In this document: positions 43,919 to 52,960 of the stretch, in pieces
Numbering within the stretch: the first letter of the stretch is position 1
How the letters are laid out: each line of letters begins with the position of its first letter
NCBI GenBank assembly: GCA_014695295.1
Contig: JACJNY010000075.1
Span: 80,184-144,183, forward strand
Length of the DNA stretch: 64,000 nucleotides
Direction of reading: 5' to 3'
Origin: Microcoleus sp. FACHB-61
Lineage (GTDB): Bacteria > Cyanobacteriota > Cyanobacteriia > Cyanobacteriales > Microcoleaceae
Made by a program: the position numbers and the translations under genes
Notes under the pieces: generated by a model
What the model was told of the DNA's origin: nothing
Seen by the model: the letters and a program-made list of their open reading frames with translations, nothing else
Databases searched by the model: none

Positions 43919-44737
43919 TTACTCAGGATGTTTGCCTAATAGTCGCAGTTGCCGTTCACTAGCGGTAGCGATAATTTCGGGATTGAACTCCCACGGCCAA
44001 GGGGAAAATTTCTGCGCGATGTTGCGGTGGGAATAATGCACTTGCAGTAAGTAGCGACTTCGATCTGTTGTCGTATTTCTGCCGCCGGAATGCCAAATTT
44101 CACTGCGGAAAAATAACACATCTCCAGCTTTGCACAAAACTGGTTCTGGGGAGTGTCCGTTCCAAGTTTCTTCCCCGCGATCTGGTTTTCGACCAGACTT
44201 GTGACTCCCAGGAATAATGTAGGTAGGACAGAGGTCTTCTGCGATGTCGCTGAGATAGAAATGGGCTGTACAAATCCATACGGGCAGTTAAAAAGTGCGA
44301 TCCTCTCCGAGGGCTGCGCTAACGGCAAACACGCTTTCGGGCACGGGTACAAATACCTGATCGACGTGGACGCGCCAACCATCATAACCCGGCCCGCTTT
44401 TCCACGCAGTCATGCCGATAATGTGGCAATCGCTGCCCATTAATGCTTCGGCTAACTCAATTATACCCGGTCGATCGGCATAGGAGAGCCACAGCCGATC
44501 GCGATTAAAAACGCATTTAAAATGTTTGTTTAATTCACTCCAACTGCTACCATCGAGTCCGAAGGGTTGCAGGCGATCGAGTGCTTCCCGGGCCGCCGCC
44601 ATTTCCGACTCGCCGAGCACACCGGGAATCAACGCAAAACCATCTTCGCGCACCGCTTCTACCGCCCCTGCTGTGTCGAAAAGATCGCAAGTCTTTTGCC
44701 GATAGCTGAAAACTTCGCTTAACGTGCTTGCGTTCAT
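43919..44737 (-). pseudogene. Phytanoyl-CoA dioxygenase family gene with an in-frame stop
   Basis: One 273-codon frame from ATG 44737 to TAA 43919 encodes a complete PhyH-family Fe(II)/2-oxoglutarate oxygenase: EDGFALIPGVLGESEM, GWRVHVDQVFVP (metal His and Asp), PVWICTAHFYLSD, CPTYIIPGSHKSGRKP, DVLFFRSEIWHSGGRN (second His) and RYLLQVHY. A single TAA at 44288-44290 interrupts it between EDRTF and LPVWIC with no frameshift. The N-terminal 149 codons alone would lack the second His and be inactive. It is a nonsense pseudogene, or a sequencing error or readthrough site. Confidence 0.85.
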
Positions 44738-44816
44738 AATTCAAATTAAAGTAAAATTATTAACTGTTATTAAATTATCACACTTCGGACAGTTTAAGGG
44801 CTGACGCGCATGGGCG

Positions 44817-44882
44817 AGAAACCCGGTTTCTACAAAATTTTTGCGATTAGTAACGACAAATCTACGCAGAAACCGGGTTTCT
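44817..44882. repeat. Paired AGAAACCCGGTTTCT palindromes
   Basis: A 15-bp block at 44817-44831 and its inverse complement at 44868-44882 form a stem with a 36-nt loop; each block is itself nearly palindromic. It sits in the divergent gap between the PhyH pseudogene and recQ, and is the same family as 22.1 kb and 46.5 kb. Confidence 0.75.
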
Positions 44883-44964
44883 GAGGTTGCAAGTGCGACT
44901 GTAATTGTCATTGATGCGTAATTCCTGTCTGGTATAATTGACACTTCTGATTTGGATAAATCAA

Positions 44965-46413
44965 ATGAAATACCAACCAGAACCAACATCATTAAATCAA
45001 GCCCGCGCCGCCTTCCAAAAAATCTGGGGATACGACGACTTCCGACCGCCGCAAGGAGAAATAGTTAGCAGTTTATTAGCGGGAAAAGATACAATAATAA
45101 TTATGCCGACAGGTGGCGGCAAATCAATCTGCTTTCAACTGCCAGCTTTGTTGCAAACAGGCTTAACTTTGGTAGTTTCGCCGTTAGTCGCACTGATGGA
45201 GAATCAAGTGCAAGAATTGCGCGATCGCAATCTTCCCGCTTCCCTCATCCACAGTCAATTGCCAACAGCGCAGCGCCGACAAACTATGCAATCGCTGCAA
45301 CAAAACAAATTAAGATTGCTGTACCTGTCTCCCGAAACATTACTCAGTAAACCTGTTTGGGAAATTATCAGTCAGCCGCACATCCAAATTAACGGTTTAA
45401 TATTAGATGAAGCTCACTGTTTAGTGCAGTGGGGTGATACTTTTCGCCCAGCTTACCGCCGTTTGGGAACAGTGCGGCCGGCTTTGTTGAAAGCTAAACC
45501 AGCAAACAGTAAAATTGCGATCGCAGCTTTTACCGCTACCGCCAACCCGGAAGCACAGCAGACAATCAAAAATGTCTTGCAACTGCAAAAACCCGAAGCA
45601 TTTTTGCTAAGTCCCTACCGTTCTAATCTGCACCTGCAAGTGCAAACAGTCTGGACGCCGAGAGGACGCAAGCAGCAGTTATTAAATTTTATTAAAGCTC
45701 GACCAAAACAAGCAGGTTTAGTCTATGTCCGCACTAGGAAAGATAGCGAAAACTTGGCGGATTTGTTGGAAGCAGCAGGTTATGAAACAGCAGCATATCA
45801 TGCAGGTTTAAGTCCAGAATTACGGCGAAAAATAGAAAACGCTTGGCTGAACAATGAGCTAAAATTCGTGACTTGTACCTCAGCATTCGGGATGGGAATT
45901 AACAAGCCCGATGTCCGGTGGGTTGTCCACTTTCAAGCACCTTTGCTATTATCGGAATACATTCAGGAAATTGGTAGAGGCGGACGCGACGGCAAATCGG
46001 CGATCGCCCTGACATTGATTAGCGAACCCACGGGCTTGCTTTATCCCGAAGATAAACAAAGAAAGGAATTTTTTCAAGATAAATTGCGATCGCAATACCG
46101 AGAAGCTCAGCAATTAGCCAAAAAACTGCCAGTTAAAGGCGATATAGAAGCAGTTTCCCGCGAATTTCCCGAAAGCGATCTCGCCCTTTCAATCTTGCAC
46201 AGCAGCGGACAATTAACATGGCAAGATCCTTTTAATTATGCGATCGACAAATCCGCACAGCAAAAAGGCAAAAAACAAAACTTTAGCGCAGCGGAAGAAA
46301 TGGCTAAATATCTCAAACATCGCGAGTGCAGGTGGCAATTTTTGCTGCAAGCTTTTGGCTTTACCAAGGAAGCTACATCAATGCGCTGCGGCCACTGCGA
46401 CAATTGTCGATAG
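44965..46413 (+). CDS. recQ: RecQ family ATP-dependent DNA helicase
   Basis: A 482-residue superfamily 2 helicase. Motifs: FRPPQGEIV (motif 0), MPTGGGKSICFQLPAL (I), SPLVALMENQV (Ia), DEAHCLVQWG (II), FTATANPEAQ (III), CTSAFGMGINKPDVRWVVHF (V) and EIGRGGRDGKSA (VI). The C-terminal zinc-binding cluster is partly present (CRWQFLLQAF...MRCGHCDNCR). The protein ends there without the winged-helix or HRDC region, giving a short RecQ form frequent in cyanobacteria. I chose ATG 44965; the open frame continues nine codons upstream. Confidence 0.9.
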   Translation: MKYQPEPTSLNQARAAFQKIWGYDDFRPPQGEIVSSLLAGKDTIIIMPTGGGKSICFQLPALLQTGLTLVVSPLVALMENQVQELRDRNLPASLIHSQLPTAQRRQTMQSLQQNKLRLLYLSPETLLSKPVWEIISQPHIQINGLILDEAHCLVQWGDTFRPAYRRLGTVRPALLKAKPANSKIAIAAFTATANPEAQQTIKNVLQLQKPEAFLLSPYRSNLHLQVQTVWTPRGRKQQLLNFIKARPKQAGLVYVRTRKDSENLADLLEAAGYETAAYHAGLSPELRRKIENAWLNNELKFVTCTSAFGMGINKPDVRWVVHFQAPLLLSEYIQEIGRGGRDGKSAIALTLISEPTGLLYPEDKQRKEFFQDKLRSQYREAQQLAKKLPVKGDIEAVSREFPESDLALSILHSSGQLTWQDPFNYAIDKSAQQKGKKQNFSAAEEMAKYLKHRECRWQFLLQAFGFTKEATSMRCGHCDNCR

Positions 46414-46453
46414 GATTGACGATTATACTCAAACGACTTAACCACTCCGACCA

Positions 46454-46521
46454 AAGAAACCGGGTTTTTTACCCAGTCTGTGGGCAGAAACGAAGTATTG
46501 CTGTGAAAAAACCCGGTTTCT
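46454..46521. repeat. AGAAACCGGGTTTTTT inverted repeat
   Basis: The left block AGAAACCGGGTTTTTTACCCAG (46454 on) pairs with AAAAAACCCGGTTTCT (46506-46521). It lies in the recQ to rluD gap and may terminate recQ transcription. It belongs to the same dispersed family as 44817-44882. Confidence 0.75.
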
Positions 46522-46608
46522 CGCTACCCGTGCGATCGCGAACTAACTCACAGATGTTATGATTAAGATATTTGCTTTACACACTTGGCAAAAAATAGTA
46601 AAAAGTAA

Positions 46609-47574
46609 ATGATAGAAACAGACACTGCGGCACAGATTTACACAGTTGAAAATACAGAGGAATTCGATCGCAGTAATGTCAATCAGCGATTAGATATTTG
46701 GCTGTCAAACCAGATACCGGACTTATCCCGATCGCGAATCCAAAGCCTCATATCACAAGGCAACGTCAAAGTCAACGACGAAACCTGCACCTCGAAAAAA
46801 ATATCAGTAAAAACGGGCGATCGCATCCACCTCACTTTACCCGAAGCCCAGCCCACAAAATTGCAGCCGGAAGCAATTCCCCTCGACATCCTCTACGAAG
46901 ATGACAGCCTAATTATCATCAACAAACCAGCCGGATTAGTCGTCCACCCAGCAGCCGGACACGCAGACGGTACATTAGTAAACGCTCTCTTAGCCCACTG
47001 TCCCCTAGCAGAAATAGGCGGAGTTCAGCGGCCGGGAATCGTCCACAGATTAGACAAAGATACAACAGGTGCGATCGCGATCGCCAAAACCGACATAGCC
47101 CACCAACACCTGCAAGCCCAACTCAAAACCAAAACGGCCCGCCGCGAATATTTAGGCATAGTTTACGGCACTCCCAGCACCGAAACAGGCACAATAGACC
47201 TACCCATCGGGCGGCATCCCACAGACCGCAAAAAAATGGCGGTAGTACCAGTAGAAAAAGGCGGTCGCCCCGCAGTTACTCACTGGACAATCAAAGAAAG
47301 AATCGGCAACTATTGCTTAATGCACTATCAATTAGAAACCGGCCGCACCCATCAAATTCGCGTGCATACAGCCGAGATAAAACATCCCATTGTCGGCGAT
47401 CCGATGTACAGTTCCAACCGTTCTATCGGCGTCAATTTAACCGGACAAGCCCTCCACGCATGGCGGCTGACATTGCAGCATCCTGTAACAGGAGAATTAA
47501 TAGAGGCGATCGCACCTTTGCCTGATCAATTCAACACTTTGTTGAAAATATTGCGGTTGCGAGCTAATATTTGA
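46609..47574 (+). CDS. rluD: RluA-family 23S rRNA pseudouridine synthase (RluD-like)
   Basis: A 321-residue RluA-class enzyme. An S4 RNA-binding domain (about 22-85; QRLDIWLSNQIPDLSRSRIQSLI) precedes the synthase domain with YEDDSLIIINKPAGLVVHP, the catalytic HRLDKDTTG, KTARREYLGIVYG and LETGRTHQIRVH. Family members convert uridines in helix 69 of 23S rRNA, important for ribosome assembly. S4 plus length favours RluD over RluA/RluC, although RluC cannot be excluded. Confidence 0.88.
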   Translation: MIETDTAAQIYTVENTEEFDRSNVNQRLDIWLSNQIPDLSRSRIQSLISQGNVKVNDETCTSKKISVKTGDRIHLTLPEAQPTKLQPEAIPLDILYEDDSLIIINKPAGLVVHPAAGHADGTLVNALLAHCPLAEIGGVQRPGIVHRLDKDTTGAIAIAKTDIAHQHLQAQLKTKTARREYLGIVYGTPSTETGTIDLPIGRHPTDRKKMAVVPVEKGGRPAVTHWTIKERIGNYCLMHYQLETGRTHQIRVHTAEIKHPIVGDPMYSSNRSIGVNLTGQALHAWRLTLQHPVTGELIEAIAPLPDQFNTLLKILRLRANI

Positions 47575-47810
47575 TAATTGGTATAGCAGTCACCAAAGCT
47601 GTGAGGGCAAGTCGCTATCAGGCGTTGAGAATTTTATCTACCTTGATTGCTTTGTCCAACATTCCGTCCAGGATATTGTTTCTAGCTTAAATTTTTTTAA
47701 TAGCACAAGTATCACTTAGATGCTAGTGCAAGTCTGGGATGGTACAGTTCTGTGCAAATTTGTTGATGTCAAACATATCAAGGTAGCCGTTTATCTCATT
47801 TCTCCCAATC

Positions 47811-48488
47811 TTATCTACTTTTATAGGTGCGATCGAGTTCTTGCAACCCTGACACCAGATTGCCCAGTTCCATGACGTAAGCACCCCTAATCTTCTTTTT
47901 GTTGCTAAAACTCACTTTGGCATCGCTAAATACAACTACTGGAGTGACCTTGGTTAACTTCTTAGCTTTTTTGATAGCCGTAACTTCTTTGGCAATCTGT
48001 GCCAGAAAATCTTTCTCAAAATCTCTCAATTTCCCGTAAGATTGACGCTTGAGCACATCCCCATCCAACAGAACTACGGTTGAGTGAGACTTCACATCAA
48101 GGATAAAATTGACCCCTTTAGGCGATCGCAGCCACACATCGATATCGCCTACTTGCGGCAATCTTAAATTGTACTCAGCTATCCATCCAGATTGGATTAG
48201 GGACTCCAAAACTTGCTGAATCTTTTCTTCACCACAGGCCCCTTGGTCAAATCTCTGAGACGACTTCCAAAACGTTTTCCCGTCCTCAATCAACGGAAGG
48301 GCGATAAATGCCCCTATCACAAGAGCCGCGACCAAAAATAAAGGATTAAAAGGTGCTACCACGTATATCAGCAGTGGCAACAACATCAACCCTGTTGCGG
48401 CACCGTACCTGTATAAGGCTTTGGCACGAAGCTGTTTAGCATGGCGACGCAATGGTTTTCCAGCATCTTCGTTATATTGCGGCTGCAT
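47811..48488 (-). CDS. NERD-domain (nuclease-related) membrane protein
   Basis: A 225-residue protein with two hydrophobic segments (about 31-46 and 49-66), then a domain with GACGEEKIQQVLESL, LRLPQVGDIDVWL and VNFILDVKSHSTVV. The G-E...D-I-D...D-V-K series is the nuclease-related (NERD) signature, a restriction-like fold with D and E/D-x-K-type residues. Cytoplasmic orientation and function are unknown. It lies just downstream of a long TTCCTTC repeat that separates it from cpcG. Confidence 0.75.
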   Translation of the reverse strand: MQPQYNEDAGKPLRRHAKQLRAKALYRYGAATGLMLLPLLIYVVAPFNPLFLVAALVIGAFIALPLIEDGKTFWKSSQRFDQGACGEEKIQQVLESLIQSGWIAEYNLRLPQVGDIDVWLRSPKGVNFILDVKSHSTVVLLDGDVLKRQSYGKLRDFEKDFLAQIAKEVTAIKKAKKLTKVTPVVVFSDAKVSFSNKKKIRGAYVMELGNLVSGLQELDRTYKSR

Positions 48489-48542
48489 AAATGCACCTAT
48501 GCACTTAGAGTTGACAATGGGAAAAGGTCGAATTATTTTTAT

Positions 48543-48637
48543 TCCTTCTTCCTTCTTCCTTCTTCCCTCTTCCTTCTTCCTTCTTCCCTCTTCCCTCTTC
48601 CTTCTTCCTTCTTCCTTCTTCCCTCTTCCTTCTTCCT
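48543..48637. repeat. TTCCTTC/TTCCCTC heptamer array, about 13 units
   Basis: About 95 bases of 7-bp pyrimidine units in the gap after cpcG. The opposite orientation of the same heptamer (GAAGGAA/GAGGGAA) occurs at 49706-49752 on the other side of cpcG. Short relatives occur near 54230 and 9461. Confidence 0.9.
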
Positions 48638-48787
48638 AATGACAAAAAATTATGAGTCCTGAGTTTTGGATTCCAAGTTTAGCAAAAAACTCAAACCTCA
48701 AAACTCAAGACTCAAAACTCTCTCAGCCTAAAAGCCGATCGATTCAGTCGATCGCCCGACACAAATAATTGCATCAGACAGCATCAA

Positions 48788-49546
48788 TTACCGGCGACGG
48801 GGAACCATCGAGTCGATATTGATATTAGCCAGAGGCACGCGCTGCGGCGGAGTAGTAGGAATGGGCATATTGCGCGCCATAGCCAAATAGTTCGACGGAT
48901 CGCCAGCCTTGGGCTGCTGCTCTTGAGGAACAAAACGACGGACACTTGTCTGCCAGATGATTTGCGGGAAGCCAAGCTGCGAACGGTGGTACTCACCGTA
49001 GCGGGGCGTCTTCAAGTTGAAAGGAGTGTCCCCTCCAACTCGCTGAGGCAAAATTCGGCGCTGCTGGTAAGGTATTGTGTCATAGCCGAACTTTTCCAGG
49101 TACTCTTCGCTATTGACCAACTCGTCAATAAAGCCTTGAGGCCCCTTATTGGCTACCACGATCGACCAAGCAATCTTTTCGCGCTCGCTGTACACATCCC
49201 GGCCCAAAACGCGCTGCACGCACATTTCTACAAACCGGTAATTGCTGTTAGTTTGATAATTCCGCTCTAGGAAAGGAGCAGAAGTTGCCAAACCGCGAAT
49301 AAAGTCCCGCACTGTAATTTGGCCGAACTTGAGTTGCGACTCCAAAGACTTTTGGCGGTTGCTCTTGAGGATTTGGTGTTCGCTGTAAATCTGGCGATAT
49401 GCAGCCCAAATCAAATTATCCATGTCTCCAGGCGAGAGCACATTTTCAGTTGTGAAAATTCTCGGCTGCTCGTCGCCGCCTACTTCAAAACCAGCAACGC
49501 GCTGGTTTTGGCTCTTGGGGGCGTAGCTTAATAAAGGAAGCGCCAC
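48788..49546 (-). CDS. cpcG: Phycobilisome rod-core linker polypeptide CpcG
   Basis: A 252-residue linker joining phycocyanin rods to the allophycocyanin core. It starts [24 protein letters not shown], has the PBS-linker domain (about 25-180: [89 protein letters not shown]) and the conserved C-terminal tail (RTPRYG-like, [10 protein letters not shown]) used to dock to the core. The tail is Pro-rich without a membrane helix, so this is the CpcG1 type, not CpcL. The gene stands alone, away from a cpc rod operon. Confidence 0.95.
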   Translation of the reverse strand: MALPLLSYAPKSQNQRVAGFEVGGDEQPRIFTTENVLSPGDMDNLIWAAYRQIYSEHQILKSNRQKSLESQLKFGQITVRDFIRGLATSAPFLERNYQTNSNYRFVEMCVQRVLGRDVYSEREKIAWSIVVANKGPQGFIDELVNSEEYLEKFGYDTIPYQQRRILPQRVGGDTPFNLKTPRYGEYHRSQLGFPQIIWQTSVRRFVPQEQQPKAGDPSNYLAMARNMPIPTTPPQRVPLANINIDSMVPRRR

Positions 49547-49907
49547 GTTAAAATCTCCGTTATCTCAAATTTCAGAAATAGTTGACACCGCGAGCTGCCA
49601 GCATAACGGATACAACTAACCAACATACAGATTAGGGGATTCCCGCAATCTAAATCTGATTTTCCTGAATTTTTGCAACAATCTGTAACATTTGTTGACT
49701 TTGGGGAAGGAAGAAGGAAGAAGGAAGAGGGAAGAGGGAAGAAGGAAGAAGGTAGTTATGCAGAAAGAAGGCTCGTTCCCCGGAAGCGGGCAGGAACGCC
49801 GCTCAGCGAGGCTCTGCCTGGTCAAACAGGAGGCAAACGGCTCCCGCCAAGCATTCCCAGGCAAAGCTGGGGGAACGAGCCTAAGAGCCGGGGAACGAGC
49901 TTACTAA
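49547..49907. other. cpcG upstream region with repeats, no gene recognised
   Basis: About 360 bases upstream of cpcG, including its leader (AACGGAGATTTT before the start) and the GAAGGAA heptamer array at 49706-49752. A second block at about 49769-49900 contains repeated GGAACGAGC / GCTCGTTCC and GGCAAAGC elements that could fold. No ORF of protein character was seen. Confidence 0.55.
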
Positions 49908-50504
49908 TTACCAACCCAGAGCCGAATAAAACTCGTTGCCGGCCACTCGATCTGCTGCGGGTTCTGATGTTGCATCCGAGTCTGGTTGCACCCGAATTTC
50001 GGTACAAAAAGTCGATGTGCTGAAACCGCCAAAGCGCTTTACGGTACTCGTCCGCATCCGCACGTTCGGATTAGGAAACCAGAAACGCTCGATCGAACTC
50101 ATCGTCTCGTATTCGGTAATCAGCAGCAGCCCATCCTCATCATCCATCTCAAAACGGCCAGCCACCGGCACAATTTCCGCATAGCCCCGTTCCCGCAACA
50201 TCAAACCCTGCCGGGGATTTTCAGGATCGGGGACGATCGCGAACACTGTAGACCCTTTATGATTCTCATCATCCTTATCCCACGCCATCGAGCCGTGCCA
50301 AGTCACAAAAGCCCCCCCAGCAGCCCGGCTCGGATCGACTTCGTGCATCTTGCAAATCTCGGCGACTCGCGCGTCATCCGCACCCAGCGCCGTTACCTGA
50401 ATATTTGAATCCCCAATCTCCGCTTGGCGGAAAGCGAGGTGGTGAGTGCTGCGCTGAGAACGCCACTCCCCAGCGCTGCTTTGAAAAAACTCCATGGCAT
50501 CCAT
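49908..50504 (-). CDS. cpcS: CpcS/CpeS-type phycobiliprotein lyase
   Basis: A 198-residue lipocalin-fold chromophore lyase that attaches phycocyanobilin to Cys84-type sites of phycobiliproteins. The signature is MEFFQSSAGEWRSQRSTHHLAF, then MHEVDP, GAFVTWHGSMAW, LLRERGYAEIVPVAGRFEMDDEDGL, LITEYETMSSIERFWF and VKRFGGFSTSTFCTE. This agrees with the CpcS family including the structurally known Thermosynechococcus protein as I remember it; discrimination from CpcU is not possible by eye. The tail is acidic. cpcG follows it downstream on the same strand after 361 bases. Confidence 0.88.
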   Translation of the reverse strand: MDAMEFFQSSAGEWRSQRSTHHLAFRQAEIGDSNIQVTALGADDARVAEICKMHEVDPSRAAGGAFVTWHGSMAWDKDDENHKGSTVFAIVPDPENPRQGLMLRERGYAEIVPVAGRFEMDDEDGLLLITEYETMSSIERFWFPNPNVRMRTSTVKRFGGFSTSTFCTEIRVQPDSDATSEPAADRVAGNEFYSALGW

Positions 50505-50733
50505 ACGAACTAGCTCCTTTGGCTTAGGCTTCCCTGTCTTTACGCCTTTTTATGATAAGGCTCCCCCCACTTAGATGTACTTTTGCTACACAAATTAGTC
50601 TCAAAATGTCTACTTTGGACATATTGTCAAGGGAAAGTTATGATAGTTTACAATGTAGGAGACACAACAAATCCTGCGAAACGTCATTCCGATCAATTTC
50701 GCATCAATCTCAGCAAACTGGAGGAGCGATTTT

Positions 50734-50904
50734 ATGGATATGCCTACAACCAGCCTCAGCATGGAACAGCAGTTCAAACTGCAAGTGCTACGCGAAGAAG
50801 TCAAAAGGTTAAGCCAAGACCAAGCTCAGGAATATTTGCTCGAAGTTATGCGGCAAAACATGGTAAAAGAAAACCTGTTCAAGCATTGGATGAAGAATAT
50901 GTGA
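50734..50904 (+). CDS. nblA: NblA, phycobilisome degradation adaptor
   Basis: A 56-residue all-helical protein, below common ORF-length cutoffs. The ATG at 50734 follows GGAGGAG at 50720-50726. The sequence MEQQFKLQVLREEVKRLS followed by QDQAQEYLLEVMRQNMV and KENLFKHWMK matches NblA in length and in the Q-x-F-K-L...V-x-x-L-S-x-x-Q-A-Q-x-x-L...R-x-x-M-V-x-x-N pattern. NblA binds phycobiliproteins and recruits the Clp protease during nutrient starvation. It lies divergent from cpcS and just outside the pst operon. Confidence 0.85.
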   Translation: MDMPTTSLSMEQQFKLQVLREEVKRLSQDQAQEYLLEVMRQNMVKENLFKHWMKNM

Positions 50905-50982
50905 ACTCTTCGAGCATTTCTTCACAAAAATCAGTGGCTTGTATCTGCAAAAAGTACGATCGAGCTATTAAACATAAAACCC

Positions 50983-51015
50983 AGAATCCCGCTTTCTCCA
51001 AGAAAGCGGGATTCT
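50983..51015 (+). terminator. Perfect 15-bp hairpin downstream of nblA
   Basis: AGAATCCCGCTTTCT and its inverse complement with a 3-nt loop, 79 bases after the nblA stop and before the convergent pstB. It resembles the dispersed palindrome at 37560-37592 in layout. It could terminate nblA. Confidence 0.55.
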
Positions 51016-51137
51016 AAATTCAGAAAAGTTTTACGAGGTTTTTTTTGTCGCTACCAAACTCAGCAAATTCAATGTTTTTAGTCTCTTAAAGAGGGACGAA
51101 ACTTTGTGTAGCGCGATTGTTTCAACCTGTGGCGGAA

Positions 51138-51938
51138 TCAACCAAAACGGCCGCTCACATAATCTAAAGTAGACTCTTCCTTCGGAGTTTGGAAAATTAC
51201 CTCAGTCTTGTCACACTCCACAAGATAGCCAAACCGCTTCCCATCGTCAGAAAGTTTAGCATTGAAAAAAGCAGTCAGGTCAGAAACCCGAGAAGCCTGC
51301 TGCATATTGTGAGTAACGATCACAATCGTATACTTCTCCTTGAGTTCCCGCATCAACTCCTCAATCTTAATCGTAGAAATCGGGTCAAGAGAAGCGCAAG
51401 GTTCATCCATTAACACTACATCAGGATTAATCGCGATCGCCCTAGCAATACACAAACGCTGCTGCTGGCCACCCGAAAGAGAAAAACCGCTTTGCTTCAA
51501 CTTATCCTTCACCTCATCCCACAAATAAGCTTGGCTGAGCGACCTTTCCACCAGCTCATCCATATCCCCCTTATAATTGTTCACCCTCGCACCGTAAGCA
51601 ATATTGTCATAAATCGACTTCGGGAAAGGATTCGGCTTTTGAAACACCATCCCAATCTTGCGGCGCACCTCCACAGCATCAATATCAGGATCGTAAAGAT
51701 TTTGACCCTTGTAATCAATTCTACCCTCTAAACGAAAACCGTTAACTAAATCGTTGAGGCGGTTAAAACATCGCAGAATTGTACTTTTACCGCAGCCAGA
51801 CGGCCCAATCAAGGCAGTAATGCGATTTTTAGGAATCTCCATAGAAACATTTTTAACCGCGTGAAAAGCGCCGTAAAAAATATTGATGTTTTCTGTCCGT
51901 AAAACAGTTTCCGTTTGCTTGTCTAAATCCATCATCAT
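51138..51938 (-). CDS. pstB: Phosphate ABC transporter ATP-binding protein
   Basis: A 266-residue ABC ATPase: Walker [11 protein letters not shown]-loop [10 protein letters not shown], signature LSGGQQQRL, Walker [14 protein letters not shown] and switch His in [19 protein letters not shown] and the ending LDYVSGRFG are PstB-specific. It energises phosphate import through PstCA. It is the last gene of the pstS-pstC-pstA-pstB series on this strand. No phoU follows. Confidence 0.95.
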   Translation of the reverse strand: MMMDLDKQTETVLRTENINIFYGAFHAVKNVSMEIPKNRITALIGPSGCGKSTILRCFNRLNDLVNGFRLEGRIDYKGQNLYDPDIDAVEVRRKIGMVFQKPNPFPKSIYDNIAYGARVNNYKGDMDELVERSLSQAYLWDEVKDKLKQSGFSLSGGQQQRLCIARAIAINPDVVLMDEPCASLDPISTIKIEELMRELKEKYTIVIVTHNMQQASRVSDLTAFFNAKLSDDGKRFGYLVECDKTEVIFQTPKEESTLDYVSGRFG

Positions 51939-52029
51939 ACAGGTAACAATCCAATCAAATTTTACTCAAAACCTGGGTTACATTCGGCCTTCACCATAAG
52001 TGCATGAATGCCTTTTTAAAACTCACCCT

Positions 52030-52926
52030 TCAATACACTTTTTTGTGAGTAGCCCAGCGAGAAAGAATACTCGTCAATAAAACCATAAGCACCAAAATCA
52101 AAGATGCAGCCCAAGCCAGTTCTTTCTGTGCCTTAAAAGGAACCGTTGCAAAGTTGTACACCAAAACCGAAAGACTCGGAGTTGGCTTATCAAATCCTGC
52201 CGGCCAAAAAGGCGAATTCAGCGCCGTGAAAATCAAAGGAGCAGTTTCTCCAGCAGCGCGAGCAATTGCCAGCGTCACGCCCGTTAAAATAGCCGGAATT
52301 GCCGCAGGCAAAACCACCTGCAACACTGTCTGATAATTAGAAGCACCCACACCAACCGACGCCCATCTAATATCTTGCGGGACGATTTGTAGAGCTTCGT
52401 CAGTAGTCCGCACAATCGTCGGCAACATCAGCACGGCCAGCGCCGCGCCCCCTGCAATTGCCGAAAAACCTCCCATATTTACCACGAACAAACCGTAGGC
52501 AAATACCCCGGCAATAATCGAAGGAACGCCGCTGAGGACATTAGTAGCAAAGCGCACCCAGCGAGCGATTGAGCCTTTGCTAAATTCCGACAAATAAACG
52601 GCTGCCAATACACCAAAAGGAACAGCAATTAAAGAAGCAATTCCTACCGTCATCAATGTACCGAGAATTGCATTAGCAATACCGCCTCCCGATAGTCCGG
52701 GCGGGGGTGGCAGCTTGGTAAACAAGTCTAAATTCAGGCGATTGAAACCTTGTACGGTGACGTAGGAAAGCACTGCAAACAAAGGCAAAAGACTAATTGC
52801 TAAACAGGCTCCTGCTAGTACCGTCATCGCGATATTGAACAGCGATTGCGGACTGCCTTTAACCTTCTTCAAGCTGCCGGGATTCGAGGCAAAAGGATTG
52901 CGCTCTTCCGATGAGAGATTTGACAT
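52030..52926 (-). CDS. pstA: Phosphate ABC transporter permease PstA
   Basis: A 298-residue inner-membrane permease with six predicted helices. The BPD-transporter EAA-type loop appears at DEALQIVPQDIRWASVGVGASNYQTVLQVVLPAAIPAILTG, and FGVLAAVYLSEF and GVPSIIAGVFAYG are typical of PstA. It forms the channel with PstC. It starts 34 bases downstream of the pstC stop in the same operon. Confidence 0.93.
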   Translation of the reverse strand: MSNLSSEERNPFASNPGSLKKVKGSPQSLFNIAMTVLAGACLAISLLPLFAVLSYVTVQGFNRLNLDLFTKLPPPPGLSGGGIANAILGTLMTVGIASLIAVPFGVLAAVYLSEFSKGSIARWVRFATNVLSGVPSIIAGVFAYGLFVVNMGGFSAIAGGAALAVLMLPTIVRTTDEALQIVPQDIRWASVGVGASNYQTVLQVVLPAAIPAILTGVTLAIARAAGETAPLIFTALNSPFWPAGFDKPTPSLSVLVYNFATVPFKAQKELAWAASLILVLMVLLTSILSRWATHKKVY

Positions 52927-52960
52927 AAATCAACAATGTATGGGAATTTGCGGCAAACTT

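Noticed and set aside
6082..44290. Alternative genetic code with TAA as sense
   Set aside because: TAA ends many intact genes here (for example the aspartokinase and PstS), so general recoding is excluded; local decay is simpler.
48421..48662. Plus-strand ORFs with LLPSSFF repeats
   Set aside because: They are translations of the TTCCTTC heptamer array, antisense to the NERD gene at their start.
50552..51017. Two plus-strand ORFs of 86 and 144 codons covering nblA
   Set aside because: They are in other frames than the NblA sequence, which has the ribosome site and family pattern.
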